Below, in pieces: positions 35,394-44,102 of a DNA stretch of 64,000 nucleotides. A model generated the notes under the pieces. That model was not told the origin of the DNA and made no database searches. It saw only the letters and a program-made list of their open reading frames with translations. How positions within the stretch are numbered: position 1 is the first letter of the stretch; each line of letters starts with the position of its first letter. Where the stretch lies: positions 76,497 through 140,496 of the forward strand of contig QHSC01000087.1 in the NCBI GenBank assembly GCA_003220345.1, given 5' to 3'. The DNA is from Candidatus Rokuibacteriota bacterium (GTDB lineage: Bacteria; Methylomirabilota; Methylomirabilia; Rokubacteriales; CSP1-6). A program made the position numbers and the translations under genes.

Positions 35394-36329
35394 ATGAAGG
35401 TGGGATTCATCGGACTGGGCATCATGGGCGGGAGCATGGCCTCGAATCTTCAGGCGGCCGGCCACGCCCTGTGCGTGCACGACATTCGACGGCAGGTGGC
35501 CGCGCCACATCTGGCCGCGGGAGCGGAGTGGAAGGACACGCCACGCCAGGTCGCGGAGGCGGTCGACGTCGTGTTCACGTCGCTGCCCGGCCCTCCCGAG
35601 GTGGAAGCGGTGGCCCTCGGCGCGGATGGCCTCATCCACGGCCTGCGCAAGGGCGCGGCGTTCTTCGACCTGTCCACGAACTCGCCCGCCATGATCCGCC
35701 GGATCCACGCGGCGTTTCAGGAGAAGGGCGTGCACGTGCTGGACGCTCCCGTGAGCGGCGGGCCGATCGGCGCGAAGACCCGCCGGCTCGCCATCTGGGT
35801 GGGCGGGGATCGAGGGATCTACGACGCCCACAAGGACGTGCTGGGAGCCATGGGCGATCAGCACTACTACGTCGGGGCCATCGGGGCGGGCGCGGTGGCC
35901 AAGCTCGTGCACAACTGCTCGAGCTTCACCATCGGGGCGGTGCTGGCCGAGACGTTCTCCATGGGCATCAAGGCCGGTGTGGAGCCCCTGGCCCTGTGGA
36001 AGGCCGTCCGTCAGGGCGCGAGCGGGCGCCGTCGCACCTTCGACCGGCTCATGGACAAGTTCCTACCCGGGACGTACGACCCGCCGTCTTTCGCCCTCAA
36101 GCTGGGCCACAAGGACGTCTCCCTGGCCACCGCGCTGGGGAGGGAGATCGGCGTGCCCATGCGCCTGGCCAATCTCGCGCTGGCCGAGCTGACAGAGGCG
36201 CTCGCTCACGGCTGGGGCGACAAGGACTCGAGCAGCTACATGCTGCTCCAGCTCGAGCGGGCAGGAGTCGAGACCGGCGTGCCCCTCGAGAAGCTTCGCG
36301 AGGTGATCGAGCAAGACACGCCCTCGTGA
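35394..36329 (+). CDS. 3-hydroxyisobutyrate dehydrogenase-family NAD(P)-dependent oxidoreductase
   Basis: A 311-residue beta-hydroxyacid dehydrogenase: the N-terminal dinucleotide motif GFIGLGIMGGSMASNL, the substrate loop DAPVSGGPIGAKT, and the catalytic lysine in GAVAKLVHNCSS. Members oxidise 3-hydroxyisobutyrate, tartronate semialdehyde or similar acids. It follows the broken oxygenase with GAGGAGAG in front of the ATG. The actual substrate is unknown. Confidence 0.92.
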   Translation: MKVGFIGLGIMGGSMASNLQAAGHALCVHDIRRQVAAPHLAAGAEWKDTPRQVAEAVDVVFTSLPGPPEVEAVALGADGLIHGLRKGAAFFDLSTNSPAMIRRIHAAFQEKGVHVLDAPVSGGPIGAKTRRLAIWVGGDRGIYDAHKDVLGAMGDQHYYVGAIGAGAVAKLVHNCSSFTIGAVLAETFSMGIKAGVEPLALWKAVRQGASGRRRTFDRLMDKFLPGTYDPPSFALKLGHKDVSLATALGREIGVPMRLANLALAELTEALAHGWGDKDSSSYMLLQLERAGVETGVPLEKLREVIEQDTPS

Positions 36330-36368
36330 CGCCCGGGATGGATTGGACCTCGCGGCTCGCGAGCTTCG

Positions 36369-36797
36369 CTACCAGATGAACCACAGGGCCATCAGGGCCC
36401 CGAGAGTGATTCCGACGTCCGCGAGATTGAAGACCGGCCACCAGCCGATCGCCACAAAATCGAGGACCGCCCCGCGCCGCAGCCGGTCGTAGACGTTGCT
36501 GGCGGCGCCTCCCAGGGCGGCGCCGATGCCGACGTGCGCCGCCGGATGGTGGAAGATGTCTCCCTGACCGATCAGGAAGGCGAAGGTGCTGAGGACCACC
36601 CCCCAGAGGAGAACCAGAGCAATCCGCTTGTCGGGAAGGCGGCGACTTCGAGACGGCTTCATGGCGCAGCGGAGCCGGACACACCAGACCACCGCCGCGG
36701 ACGATCCATTCGCCAAACGCCTGGTCACCGCCATTTTCGTGAGCTGGTCGGCCAGCAGCACGAGGATGGCTGGCAGCAACACGGTGATGCTCGTCAT
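36369..36797 (-). CDS. lspA: Signal peptidase II (LspA)-like protein
   Basis: A 142-residue membrane aspartyl peptidase with four predicted helices. Family motifs are LADQLTK (D17) at the N terminus, ASNVYDRLRRG (D104) and FNLADVGITLG (D127); D104 and D127 correspond to the catalytic dyad that removes signal peptides from diacylglyceryl-modified prolipoproteins. Shorter and more divergent between residues 30 and 60 than housekeeping LspA. It ends a four-gene minus-strand cluster that begins with lgt, suggesting a dedicated copy. Confidence 0.82.
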   Translation of the reverse strand: MTSITVLLPAILVLLADQLTKMAVTRRLANGSSAAVVWCVRLRCAMKPSRSRRLPDKRIALVLLWGVVLSTFAFLIGQGDIFHHPAAHVGIGAALGGAASNVYDRLRRGAVLDFVAIGWWPVFNLADVGITLGALMALWFIW

Positions 36798-36874
36798 GCT
36801 TTCCTCACTGCTCCGCGCTCCTTTCGGTCATGGGCCCGCGCCGAGGTCGGCGCGGGCCCGGTCCGCAACGGTTG

Positions 36875-37432
36875 CTAGCCGCGGCGCTGCTGTGGATCGA
36901 CCCTCGGCGGCTCCCCGAGGGGACGCGGGGCCGGGCACGCCTGATACGCGCAGGGAGGCGGAGCCACTTGCGGCGGGCAGCACTCTTCGATCTGCTTGCG
37001 GAGGGCCTCCTCCCGCTGACGGGTGAGCGCGGCCTCGGCGTGGGTGGCCGCATACAGCTCGGCGAGCGCCGTAGTGCTGTTCCTGATGGTCGTTTGAAGC
37101 CCGGTCTGCGTGTGCGACTCGTTCAGCAATTCACAGGTGTTCCTGGAGATGTGCTCGAGGATGCAGATCATCGTGTCGTTCTGCGCGGCATTCTGAGCCA
37201 GGGCCTGGTTCGTGTAGTTTCCGATGGTGATGAGCTGGGCAAATCCCCAGTTGAGCGTGGTGTTGACGTCCTGGATCGACTTGGTCACCTGGTCCAGCTT
37301 CGCCTTGACATCGTCGAGACGGGCATTTGTTCCGTCGAGGCGGGTATGCACACCTCCCAGACGATTGTTCACCTCGTCCAGGCGGCCGTTCGCTCCATTG
37401 ACGGCGTTGAGGACGTCCTGCGCAGATGCCAT
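36875..37432 (-). CDS. Coiled-coil protein with cysteine/proline-rich tail
   Basis: A 185-residue protein not recognised as a known family. Residues 9-60 show a regular heptad-like pattern with repeated RLD and LDxV units (NGRLDEV, NNRLGGV, ARLDDV, AKLDQV), indicating a coiled coil or trimeric stalk. The centre has single cysteines (TMICILEH, RNTCELL) and the C terminus is rich in Cys and Pro (ECCPPQVAPPPCAYQACPAP). No signal peptide is seen. GGAGG lies 10 bases before the ATG. It sits between the LamG and lspA genes. Confidence 0.7.
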   Translation of the reverse strand: MASAQDVLNAVNGANGRLDEVNNRLGGVHTRLDGTNARLDDVKAKLDQVTKSIQDVNTTLNWGFAQLITIGNYTNQALAQNAAQNDTMICILEHISRNTCELLNESHTQTGLQTTIRNSTTALAELYAATHAEAALTRQREEALRKQIEECCPPQVAPPPCAYQACPAPRPLGEPPRVDPQQRRG

Positions 37433-37513
37433 GGGGGAATTACCTCCTCGTGGGTGTGCGTCGGTCCACGTCGGCCGGCGCGGGTGACATCGAACGACGA
37501 CCTCGCGTGGTAC

Positions 37514-38608
37514 TTACAGTTGCAGCCCGGCACATACGCGCGTCCCCGGACAGCTCCCGATGGACATGGCCTTGTTGTAGATGGCGACCTCCTGGATCCT
37601 TCCCTTGAACGGGTGATAGACAGGCATGGCGCTGCCGACCGGGGGACGATGCATCCCGATCAAAAGGGACTTCGTTGAATCAGTGACCGGGCTGTAGCTC
37701 GCGGTCGTATCCTTCACGGGATGGGCGACACCGGAGTCCAAGTCGATACCGCGAACATACACGTAGAAATTGAGCTTCTTCGTCGGAGCGTCGTAGGTAA
37801 CGGCGAGATAGTTGGTCTTGGTGAAATCGACGGGCGTGAAGGGTCTGGCGGGGTCGTCCGGGGTCGCCTCGTCCTGGATCGGCTTGAACGTCGTGCCGTC
37901 GCCCAACCAGACCTGCCAAACAGGCGAGCCGCTCGCGGTCCCGGGAACCGGCCCTGAGAAGAGACCGAAGCCAAAGGCAGTTGGTGTTGCCGGGGGCGGC
38001 GGCACAGCTATGGTGTTGAACGCGAACACCGTCCGGTAGCGGCCCGATTCGGCTGGGTCATTCGGATCCCAGTCAGGGCGTACCAGAGCCTCGATAGTGA
38101 AGCTGTTGAGCAGGAGAGAATTACTGAACGGCACTTCCACATAGCCGCCATCGACATTGAGTGCGGTGCTCTGCTGTCCGGTAAGCTCCAGCAGCCCTGG
38201 TGCTTCGAGTGAAAGGAGGCCAGGGGCAGCCGGTGAATCCGAGAGGTTGGGAGCGGGTGGAGGGGGCGGAGGGGGCGCTGGCGGCTGAACCTTGACGCTC
38301 TTGTACGTGCCGTTGTTGGCGCCTTTCTCGTCTTTTGCTGTGCCTCCGGCCGTGACCGTGTTGGGAGCGGGAACTGCGGGACCCGTGGGAGGCTCCGCCG
38401 CGTGCTTCTCCTGAAGCCGCCAGTACGAAACCGGATTGTCCTTCAGCACGGTGCCCGGATAGTCGGCCACCGGATCCCCTGTCGGCCCGAGCTTTGTCTC
38501 GACGGTTGGATTCTCACCCGCGGTAAACGCTGTACAGCCGATGAAACGAAACAGCAGCAAGACGGCCAGCACGGCGAGCGGCGTAGTCAAGAAGTACCAG
38601 TCGCTCAT
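37514..38608 (-). CDS. LamG/concanavalin-like surface protein, putative lipoprotein
   Basis: A 364-residue secreted or anchored protein. The N terminus has a hydrophobic stretch (PLAVLAVLLLF) ending FIGC, a near-lipobox with C25. Residues 55-70 (NPVSYWRLQE) and 150-345 (VEVPFSNSLLLNSFTIEALV; FYVYVRGIDLDSG; KGRIQEVAIYNKAM) match the jelly-roll LamG_3 pattern, interrupted by a proline-only stretch near residue 112. Typical proteins bind carbohydrate on the cell surface. An AGAGGGAGA ribosome site precedes the ATG. lgt lies directly upstream. Confidence 0.78.
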   Translation of the reverse strand: MSDWYFLTTPLAVLAVLLLFRFIGCTAFTAGENPTVETKLGPTGDPVADYPGTVLKDNPVSYWRLQEKHAAEPPTGPAVPAPNTVTAGGTAKDEKGANNGTYKSVKVQPPAPPPPPPPAPNLSDSPAAPGLLSLEAPGLLELTGQQSTALNVDGGYVEVPFSNSLLLNSFTIEALVRPDWDPNDPAESGRYRTVFAFNTIAVPPPPATPTAFGFGLFSGPVPGTASGSPVWQVWLGDGTTFKPIQDEATPDDPARPFTPVDFTKTNYLAVTYDAPTKKLNFYVYVRGIDLDSGVAHPVKDTTASYSPVTDSTKSLLIGMHRPPVGSAMPVYHPFKGRIQEVAIYNKAMSIGSCPGTRVCAGLQL

Positions 38609-38659
38609 TCGAGTTCTCCCTCTGGCGTAAACGGTTCAGCCGCGCGCCGCGTGGACCGA

Positions 38660-39403
38660 TCACGATCCATGGAAATAGATGACCATCAGACTGGCCGTCG
38701 ACAGCACCACTAAAACGGCGGAGATCACCTGGTGAAGGCGAAAGGCACCCACCGTGTCGATCGTTTCGCGGATCGATTCAAGCCACCACCGCCCCGCCCC
38801 GTAGCCTGCCACCACGATCAGGAAGCAGCTTCCGGCGAAGGGAAGCCGGTTCCACGCTTCGAGGGCGGCGATCAGGAGACACAAGGCGAGGCCCGCCTCG
38901 AGAAGCTGGGCGGGTATGCGACGACACCGCACGCCGTGCTCGTTGGGGAGGTGGAGTCCGAGCTTGCTGTTCGTCTGTCGCCCCCCGCAGCAGCCGTTCA
39001 AGAGGCATCCGAACTTCGTGAAGACCATGCCGATGAGCATGGTGACAATGGTGGCGTCCCAGAATGCGCCCACGGAGATTCCCATCGCTCGAAGCAGCGG
39101 CAACGAGAGCAGGAACGAGACGATGAGGCCTCCATACAAGGACGCTCCCCCGTCGGCCCTGCGCCAGATCCGGATCGGGTCGCGCCGGTAGAAATCCCAA
39201 TTCGAAGCGACGAAGAGCAGTCGTGCCCCGAGCAGAGCAGGCAGGATGAGGAGGAGCATCGACGCGTAGAGGGGCCCAGGGGCGAGACCGTGATGGGTGC
39301 CGGCGTATGTTCCCCCCGTCACGCCAAAGACCAGGCCGAGATACAGCATCGCCGTGTAGGCGTAGACCTTCATCCCGTGCCATTCGAAGAGCACCTGGCG
39401 CAT
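38660..39403 (-). CDS. lgt: Prolipoprotein diacylglyceryl transferase (Lgt)-like protein
   Basis: A 247-residue polytopic protein that would attach diacylglycerol to the lipobox cysteine. Family marks are KFGCLLNGCCGG (the GRxGCxxNGC region), RRIPAQLLEAG and GRWWLESIRE. GGAGGAGGGAC directly precedes the ATG at 39403; the ATG at 39451 would extend into a region without homology. First gene of a lgt, LamG, coiled-coil, lspA cluster. Divergent enough that it is likely an accessory copy. Confidence 0.85.
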   Translation of the reverse strand: MRQVLFEWHGMKVYAYTAMLYLGLVFGVTGGTYAGTHHGLAPGPLYASMLLLILPALLGARLLFVASNWDFYRRDPIRIWRRADGGASLYGGLIVSFLLSLPLLRAMGISVGAFWDATIVTMLIGMVFTKFGCLLNGCCGGRQTNSKLGLHLPNEHGVRCRRIPAQLLEAGLALCLLIAALEAWNRLPFAGSCFLIVVAGYGAGRWWLESIRETIDTVGAFRLHQVISAVLVVLSTASLMVIYFHGS

Positions 39404-39616
39404 GTCCCTCCTCCATGATCCACACAAGTGGCCGTGTCGTCCGAGTCGCACGACCTGGGAAGGCGTCCTGACACGCTATCAAATACCCGATCACACTTTC
39501 AAGCGTCCGCAACGTGCAAGCACGGTCGCGTGCACGCGTGGATAGAGGGCACCGCGCGCTACTTTCGAGAGGCGGGGCTCGTGTGGTGGGCCTTCAGGCG
39601 AGCTGGTGGACGAGGG

Positions 39617-40984
39617 CTAGCTGAGGCGGTCGACGAGAGCGCGGGCCCACGCCATGCGCTGAGCGGACATCACGAGCTTCTCCCCGAAGGGCTCGCCGAA
39701 CGGCCGGGTCGCATCGATGCCGAGCTTTGCCGTCACTCCCCGCTCGTCTGCGCTCGGGTCGAGCATGGCGCCCAGGCTCCCCGAGATGACGACGAGGTCG
39801 CGATCGGGCTGCATGCGCGTGGCCACCGCCCACAGCACGTCCGACTCGTCGAACACGTCGATGTCGTCGTCCACCACGATGACGAGCTTCAAGTAGTGGT
39901 CCACTCCCAGCACGATGGGAATCACGTGCTTGGCTTCGCCGGGGCGCCCTTGCCGGATGGAGACGTAGGCGGTGAAGGACGACGTCCCCGAGAGCGGGAC
40001 GTGCACGCCCGTGACGTTGGGAATGGCGCGGCTGAGCGCGTTCATGATCTCCGCCTCGCGAATGAGGCCGAGGGTGGTGATGTGATCGCCCGCCCGCCCC
40101 GAGCCGATGGACTGGAACCACGGCGCCTCCCGCCTCGCGATGGCCCGGGCCACGAAGACGTGCTCCGTGCTCCGCCGCGAGAAGTAGCCCGTGAACTCGC
40201 CGAAGGGGCCTTCGGGCTCGCGCTCACCGGGCAGGATCTCGCCCTCGATCACGATCTCCGCCGCGGCGGGGACGTGGAGATCCAGCGTCGCGCAGGGAGC
40301 AACCTCGAGGGGCTCGCCGAAGAGCCCACCCACCACCTCGAACTTGCCGATCTCCGCGGGCGGATAGGCGAGCGAGCCCATGGACACGATGGGGTGGAGC
40401 CCGAGGGCGATGGCGCAGGGCAACGCCTGGCCTTTCGCCTCGGCGCGGCGCTGGTACTCGAACATGCGGCGACGGGAGTGGAGGCTCACCCCCATCCGGT
40501 TCCGCCCCTTCAGCTGGAGGCGGTGATAGCCCTCCGTCTCCACGCCCGTCTCGAGATCTCGCGCCACCAGCATGCCCGCCGTGATGTACCGCCCGGCGTC
40601 ACCCGGGAAGTAGACGGGAATGGGAAGCGCGGCCAGATCGACGGCGTCCCCCGTCACCACGTGCCGGCGAAAGGAAGGGTCCGCCACCACCACGGGCTTC
40701 ATGGGCTCCTTGATCCGACGCGCGTACTCAGCGGCCAGCTCCGACTCCGGCACGCCGAGGGCAAAGGCGAGGGCGCGCCGGCTTGCCACCACGTTGCACA
40801 CGACGGGCATGTCGTAGCCCCGGATCTTCTCGAAGACGAGAATGGGATTACGCCGCCGGCGCTCGTACTCGAGCACGACGGCCATGATGTCGTGCTCGAG
40901 GGAGACGGGCTCGGCGATGCGGACGACCTCGCCGGGATTGGCCTCACTGTACGCCGCCACGAAGCTGCGGAGATCCTGGGCCAC
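39617..40984 (-). CDS. UbiD-family decarboxylase
   Basis: A 455-residue prenylated-FMN-dependent (de)carboxylase. Conserved stretches include PVYFPGDAGRYITAGMLV, the Arg-containing YHRLQLKGRNRMG region that binds prFMN, and the catalytic Glu region REPEGPFGEFTGYFS. UbiD members decarboxylate 4-hydroxybenzoate-type, cinnamate or phenolic acids. No UbiX prenyltransferase lies in the window, so the cofactor must come from elsewhere. The 213 bases between its stop and lgt hold nothing I recognise. Confidence 0.93.
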   Translation of the reverse strand: MAQDLRSFVAAYSEANPGEVVRIAEPVSLEHDIMAVVLEYERRRRNPILVFEKIRGYDMPVVCNVVASRRALAFALGVPESELAAEYARRIKEPMKPVVVADPSFRRHVVTGDAVDLAALPIPVYFPGDAGRYITAGMLVARDLETGVETEGYHRLQLKGRNRMGVSLHSRRRMFEYQRRAEAKGQALPCAIALGLHPIVSMGSLAYPPAEIGKFEVVGGLFGEPLEVAPCATLDLHVPAAAEIVIEGEILPGEREPEGPFGEFTGYFSRRSTEHVFVARAIARREAPWFQSIGSGRAGDHITTLGLIREAEIMNALSRAIPNVTGVHVPLSGTSSFTAYVSIRQGRPGEAKHVIPIVLGVDHYLKLVIVVDDDIDVFDESDVLWAVATRMQPDRDLVVISGSLGAMLDPSADERGVTAKLGIDATRPFGEPFGEKLVMSAQRMAWARALVDRLS

Positions 40985-41019
40985 GCCGTGATTCTATCAG
41001 GGTGGGCCGAAAAAACTCG

Positions 41020-41263
41020 CAGGCGGCTCAAAAAGGTCCAGATGCGAGGCGGCGCCCCGCTCTTCGAGTTGAGCGGCGGCGGCCCCGGGCCGTCGCGAGA
41101 CGAGGGCTGAGTTGATCCGCAGGCGAGGCGTACTCTCTGTACGTTGAGCCTGCAGTCGAGGGCGCCGTCATCGGATCGCTTTGCGGTGGATCAGCTTGGT
41201 TGAACAGGGGGGCCTCTTCGCGCAAGCGCTCATCGGGGCAGATGGGCCTTTTTCAGCCGCCTG
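41020..41263. repeat. Intergenic inverted-repeat element, copy B
   Basis: The 322-base spacer between ubiD and the next gene is filled by an element with 26-base terminal inverted repeats: CAGGCGGCTCAAAAAGGTCC at 41020-41039 and its near reverse complement GGGCCTTTTTCAGCCGCCTG at 41244-41263. Together they can form a long stem whose T5 stretch also resembles a bidirectional terminator. The inside contains CGAGGGCTGAGT, GCGAGGCGTACTCTC (also in copy A) and a small GTAC palindrome. No open frame of note. Confidence 0.8.
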
Positions 41264-41306
41264 CCGCGTTGACCCTGTGCAGGCCCTGTGATACTTCAGG
41301 AGCGCG

Positions 41307-42338
41307 ATGGTGGTCACCGTCTACGGCGCTGGCGCGATCGGGGGCACCACGGGTGCCGCCCTCGCGCGGGCAGGGCACGAGGTCCTCCTCGTGGACAGCT
41401 ACGCTCCCCACGTCGAGGCCATCAACGCGGGTGGGCTCACCGTGGACCGGGACGGCGCGTGGACCACGATCCGCGTGCGGGCCGTCGCCCCCGACGGCCT
41501 CGGCGACAATCTCGAGCTCGTCTTTCTCGCCGTCAAGAGTCATCACACCGTCGACGCGCTCCGGGAGATCACCCCACGGTTAGCGCCCGGCGGGACGATC
41601 GTCTCGCTCCAGAACGGGCTGAGCGAGGAGCTGATCGCGCAAGCCATCGGCGCCGGGCGGACCGTGGGCTGCCTGGTCAACTGGGCAGCGGACTGGGTGG
41701 CGCCGGGACGGATCCTCCACGGCGGCCACGGCGCCTTCGTGCTCGGCGAGCTCGATGGACGGATCACGCCCCGCGTCCGCGAGCTTGCGCGGCTGCTCAG
41801 CGCGGTGGAAGAGACACCGGTCACGGACAACATCTGGGGCTACAAGTGGGCCAAGCTCATCTACGGCGCGCTCCTCTTCGGCACCGCGGTGGTCGACGCG
41901 CACGTGTACGAAGTGGTGGAGCGGAGCGCGGACGTGCAGGCGGCGCTCGTGGGTATCGTGGGAGAGGGCATGGCCGCCAGTGACAAGGCGGGCGTGCGAC
42001 TGGAGGCCTTCGACGAGTTCGACCCGACATGGTATCGGGCGGCTCTCGCGGGCGACTTGAGCGCCGGCGCGCACGCGATGACGGCCATCGCGACGCACTA
42101 CCGGGCGCACACCAAGACCAAGACGGGAATCTGGCGCGACCTCGCCGTGCGCAGGCGCAAGACCGAGGTCGATGGCCAGCTCGGTGTCCTGATACGAAAG
42201 GGCGAGGCCTTCGGAGTGGCCATGCCGCTCATGCGGAAGCTCTCCGAGCTGATCCGCGACCTGGAAGACGGTCGGCGTGAGATGGCGTGGGAGAACCTCG
42301 ACCCGCTCGTGGCTCTCGCGCAAGGCTCGTCCCGATGA
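41307..42338 (+). CDS. Ketopantoate reductase-family (PanE/ApbA) oxidoreductase
   Basis: A 343-residue NADPH-dependent reductase: VTVYGAGAIGGTTGAALARAG is the dinucleotide motif, AVKSHHTVDAL the conserved lysine strand and KWAKLIYGALLFGTAV the catalytic Lys/Asn region. True PanE makes pantoate; many paralogues act on other 2-oxoacids. AGGAG precedes the ATG, and the stop overlaps the next start by 4 bases (ATGA), so it is coupled to the peptidase gene and probably not the housekeeping pantothenate enzyme. Confidence 0.88.
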   Translation: MVVTVYGAGAIGGTTGAALARAGHEVLLVDSYAPHVEAINAGGLTVDRDGAWTTIRVRAVAPDGLGDNLELVFLAVKSHHTVDALREITPRLAPGGTIVSLQNGLSEELIAQAIGAGRTVGCLVNWAADWVAPGRILHGGHGAFVLGELDGRITPRVRELARLLSAVEETPVTDNIWGYKWAKLIYGALLFGTAVVDAHVYEVVERSADVQAALVGIVGEGMAASDKAGVRLEAFDEFDPTWYRAALAGDLSAGAHAMTAIATHYRAHTKTKTGIWRDLAVRRRKTEVDGQLGVLIRKGEAFGVAMPLMRKLSELIRDLEDGRREMAWENLDPLVALAQGSSR

Positions 42339-44071
42339 GCGGCCCGCACTTCGCCTGGCAGGATCCGCTCGAGGCCCGGCTCCTTCCCGCCGTCTCCGCC
42401 GAGGAGCTGATGGGCCATGCGCGCGCCATCGCCTCCTGGGAGCGCGAGTCGGGCACCGCCGGAGAAGCGCAGGCTTTCGACTACATCGAGGGGTGCCTCA
42501 AGCGCTTCGGCCTCGCGATCGAGCGCCGAGAGATCGAGGCATACATCTCGCTGCCCCTCGAGGCCCGTATCGTCCTGCCCGACGGCACGTCCCTCCCCGC
42601 TCTCACCCATTCCTTTTCCACGACGACGCCGCCCGAGGGGCTCGAGGCCGAGCTCGTCGAGGGCGGCGAAGGTACGGGGGAGGCGCTTGCCCGCGCGGGC
42701 GCCACCGGCAAGCTCGCCCTCATCGACGGCTTCGCGACGCCGGGCAAGGCATGGACGGCGCAGGAGGCGGGGACCCTCGGCCAGATCTTCGTGAGCCTGG
42801 ATCACCTCCACAACATGATCGTGACCACCATCTGGGGCACGCCCACGCCGGAGACGGCCTCGCGCATCCCGCGCCTCCCCTGCTGCTCGATTCTCCGGGC
42901 CGACGCCGAGCGGCTGCGCGCGCTCCTGGCCCGCGGCCCGCTGCGCGTGCGCCTGCTCACGCGCGTGCGCACGGAATGGATGGCCATCCCGCATCTCGTC
43001 GCCGAGCTGCCGGGGGCAGCGGAGGATACCTTCGCGCTCTTCTCTGGCCATGTCGACGCCTGGCACTTCGGCGCCATGGACAACGGCACCGCCAATGCCA
43101 CCATGCTCGAGGTGGCCCGGCTCCTCGGCGCCCGTCGGAGCGAGCTCCGGCGGGGCATGCGTTTCGCCTTCTGGTCCGGCCATTCGCACGGGCGCTATGC
43201 CGGCTCCGCGTGGTACGCGGATCACGCGTGGCGAGACCTCGAGCGCCGCTGCGTCCTGCACATGAACGTCGACTCCACCGGCGCGCGCGGGGCCACCGAC
43301 TACACCGTCTTTCACGCCACCGAGGACGCCGCGGACTTCGCGGAGACCGTGGTGGCGGACGTGACGGGACAGCGCGGCCGGGCCCGACACTTCTCGCGGG
43401 CGGGTGACCAGTCGTTCTGGGGCATCGGTGTCCCCAGCGCCTTCATGTCCATGTCCCAGCTCCCGAAGCAGGACACGCAGTTCGGCCGAGCGACGGAGCG
43501 TCTCTTCGGGACTTCTGGATTCCCCTGGTGGTGGCACACGCGCGAGGACACCATCGACAAGATCGACGGCGCGGTGCTCGCCCTCGACACCAGGGTCTAC
43601 GTCGCCGCCGCCCTCCGGCTCTGCAACGCTCCCGTGCTGCCCCTCGGCCACGCCCGCGCCGCGCGCGCCATCGCCGAGACCGCGGCCGAGCTGCACGCTG
43701 CCGCGGCCGGCGTCGTCGACCTCGCGCCCGTGGTCGAATCCGCGCGCGCCCTCGAGGAGGCGCTCCGCGCGCGGGAGGATTCCCTCGCGCGCTCGTCGGC
43801 CGGGGTGAACCGCACCCTCATGCGCCTCTCCCGCGCCCTCATCCCGCTCCTCTACACGACGGGCGATCGCTTCGCCCATGACCTCGCCGTGGGCATCCCG
43901 CCCCTGGCGGGGCTGCAGCCCACGCGCGGCCTCGCCGCGCTCGACCCCGCCTCCGACTCGAGCCGGTTCGCGGTGGCGGCGCTGATGCGGGAGCGCAACC
44001 GGGTCCTCCATACCCTGGACGAGGCAGCGGAGCTCGTCCGTGAGCTGGCCAGTGCCGGCGAGCGATCGTGA
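42335..44071 (+). CDS. Peptidase M28-like protein with altered metal-ligand motif
   Basis: A 578-residue protein with a protease-associated insertion (about residues 70-215) and a zinc-aminopeptidase-like core: GHVDAWHFGAMDNG (H239, D249), NVDSTG (D313) and WWHTREDTID (His). The adjacent Glu-Glu pair that gives the general base and a metal ligand in M28 (FWxGEExGLxGS) reads FWSGHSHGRYAGS, H283-S284. It may be a subfamily with altered chemistry or a non-catalytic homolog. The C-terminal 130 residues are helical. The start at 42335 overlaps the reductase stop. Confidence 0.82.
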   Translation: MSGPHFAWQDPLEARLLPAVSAEELMGHARAIASWERESGTAGEAQAFDYIEGCLKRFGLAIERREIEAYISLPLEARIVLPDGTSLPALTHSFSTTTPPEGLEAELVEGGEGTGEALARAGATGKLALIDGFATPGKAWTAQEAGTLGQIFVSLDHLHNMIVTTIWGTPTPETASRIPRLPCCSILRADAERLRALLARGPLRVRLLTRVRTEWMAIPHLVAELPGAAEDTFALFSGHVDAWHFGAMDNGTANATMLEVARLLGARRSELRRGMRFAFWSGHSHGRYAGSAWYADHAWRDLERRCVLHMNVDSTGARGATDYTVFHATEDAADFAETVVADVTGQRGRARHFSRAGDQSFWGIGVPSAFMSMSQLPKQDTQFGRATERLFGTSGFPWWWHTREDTIDKIDGAVLALDTRVYVAAALRLCNAPVLPLGHARAARAIAETAAELHAAAAGVVDLAPVVESARALEEALRAREDSLARSSAGVNRTLMRLSRALIPLLYTTGDRFAHDLAVGIPPLAGLQPTRGLAALDPASDSSRFAVAALMRERNRVLHTLDEAAELVRELASAGERS

Positions 44072-44102
44072 TCGAAGTCGTGCCGCGAAAGGAGATTCCT
44101 CG

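Noticed and set aside
39404-39616. Small gene or RNA between lgt and ubiD
   Set aside because: The 213-base spacer shows only weak promoter-like matches and no convincing frame or stable fold.
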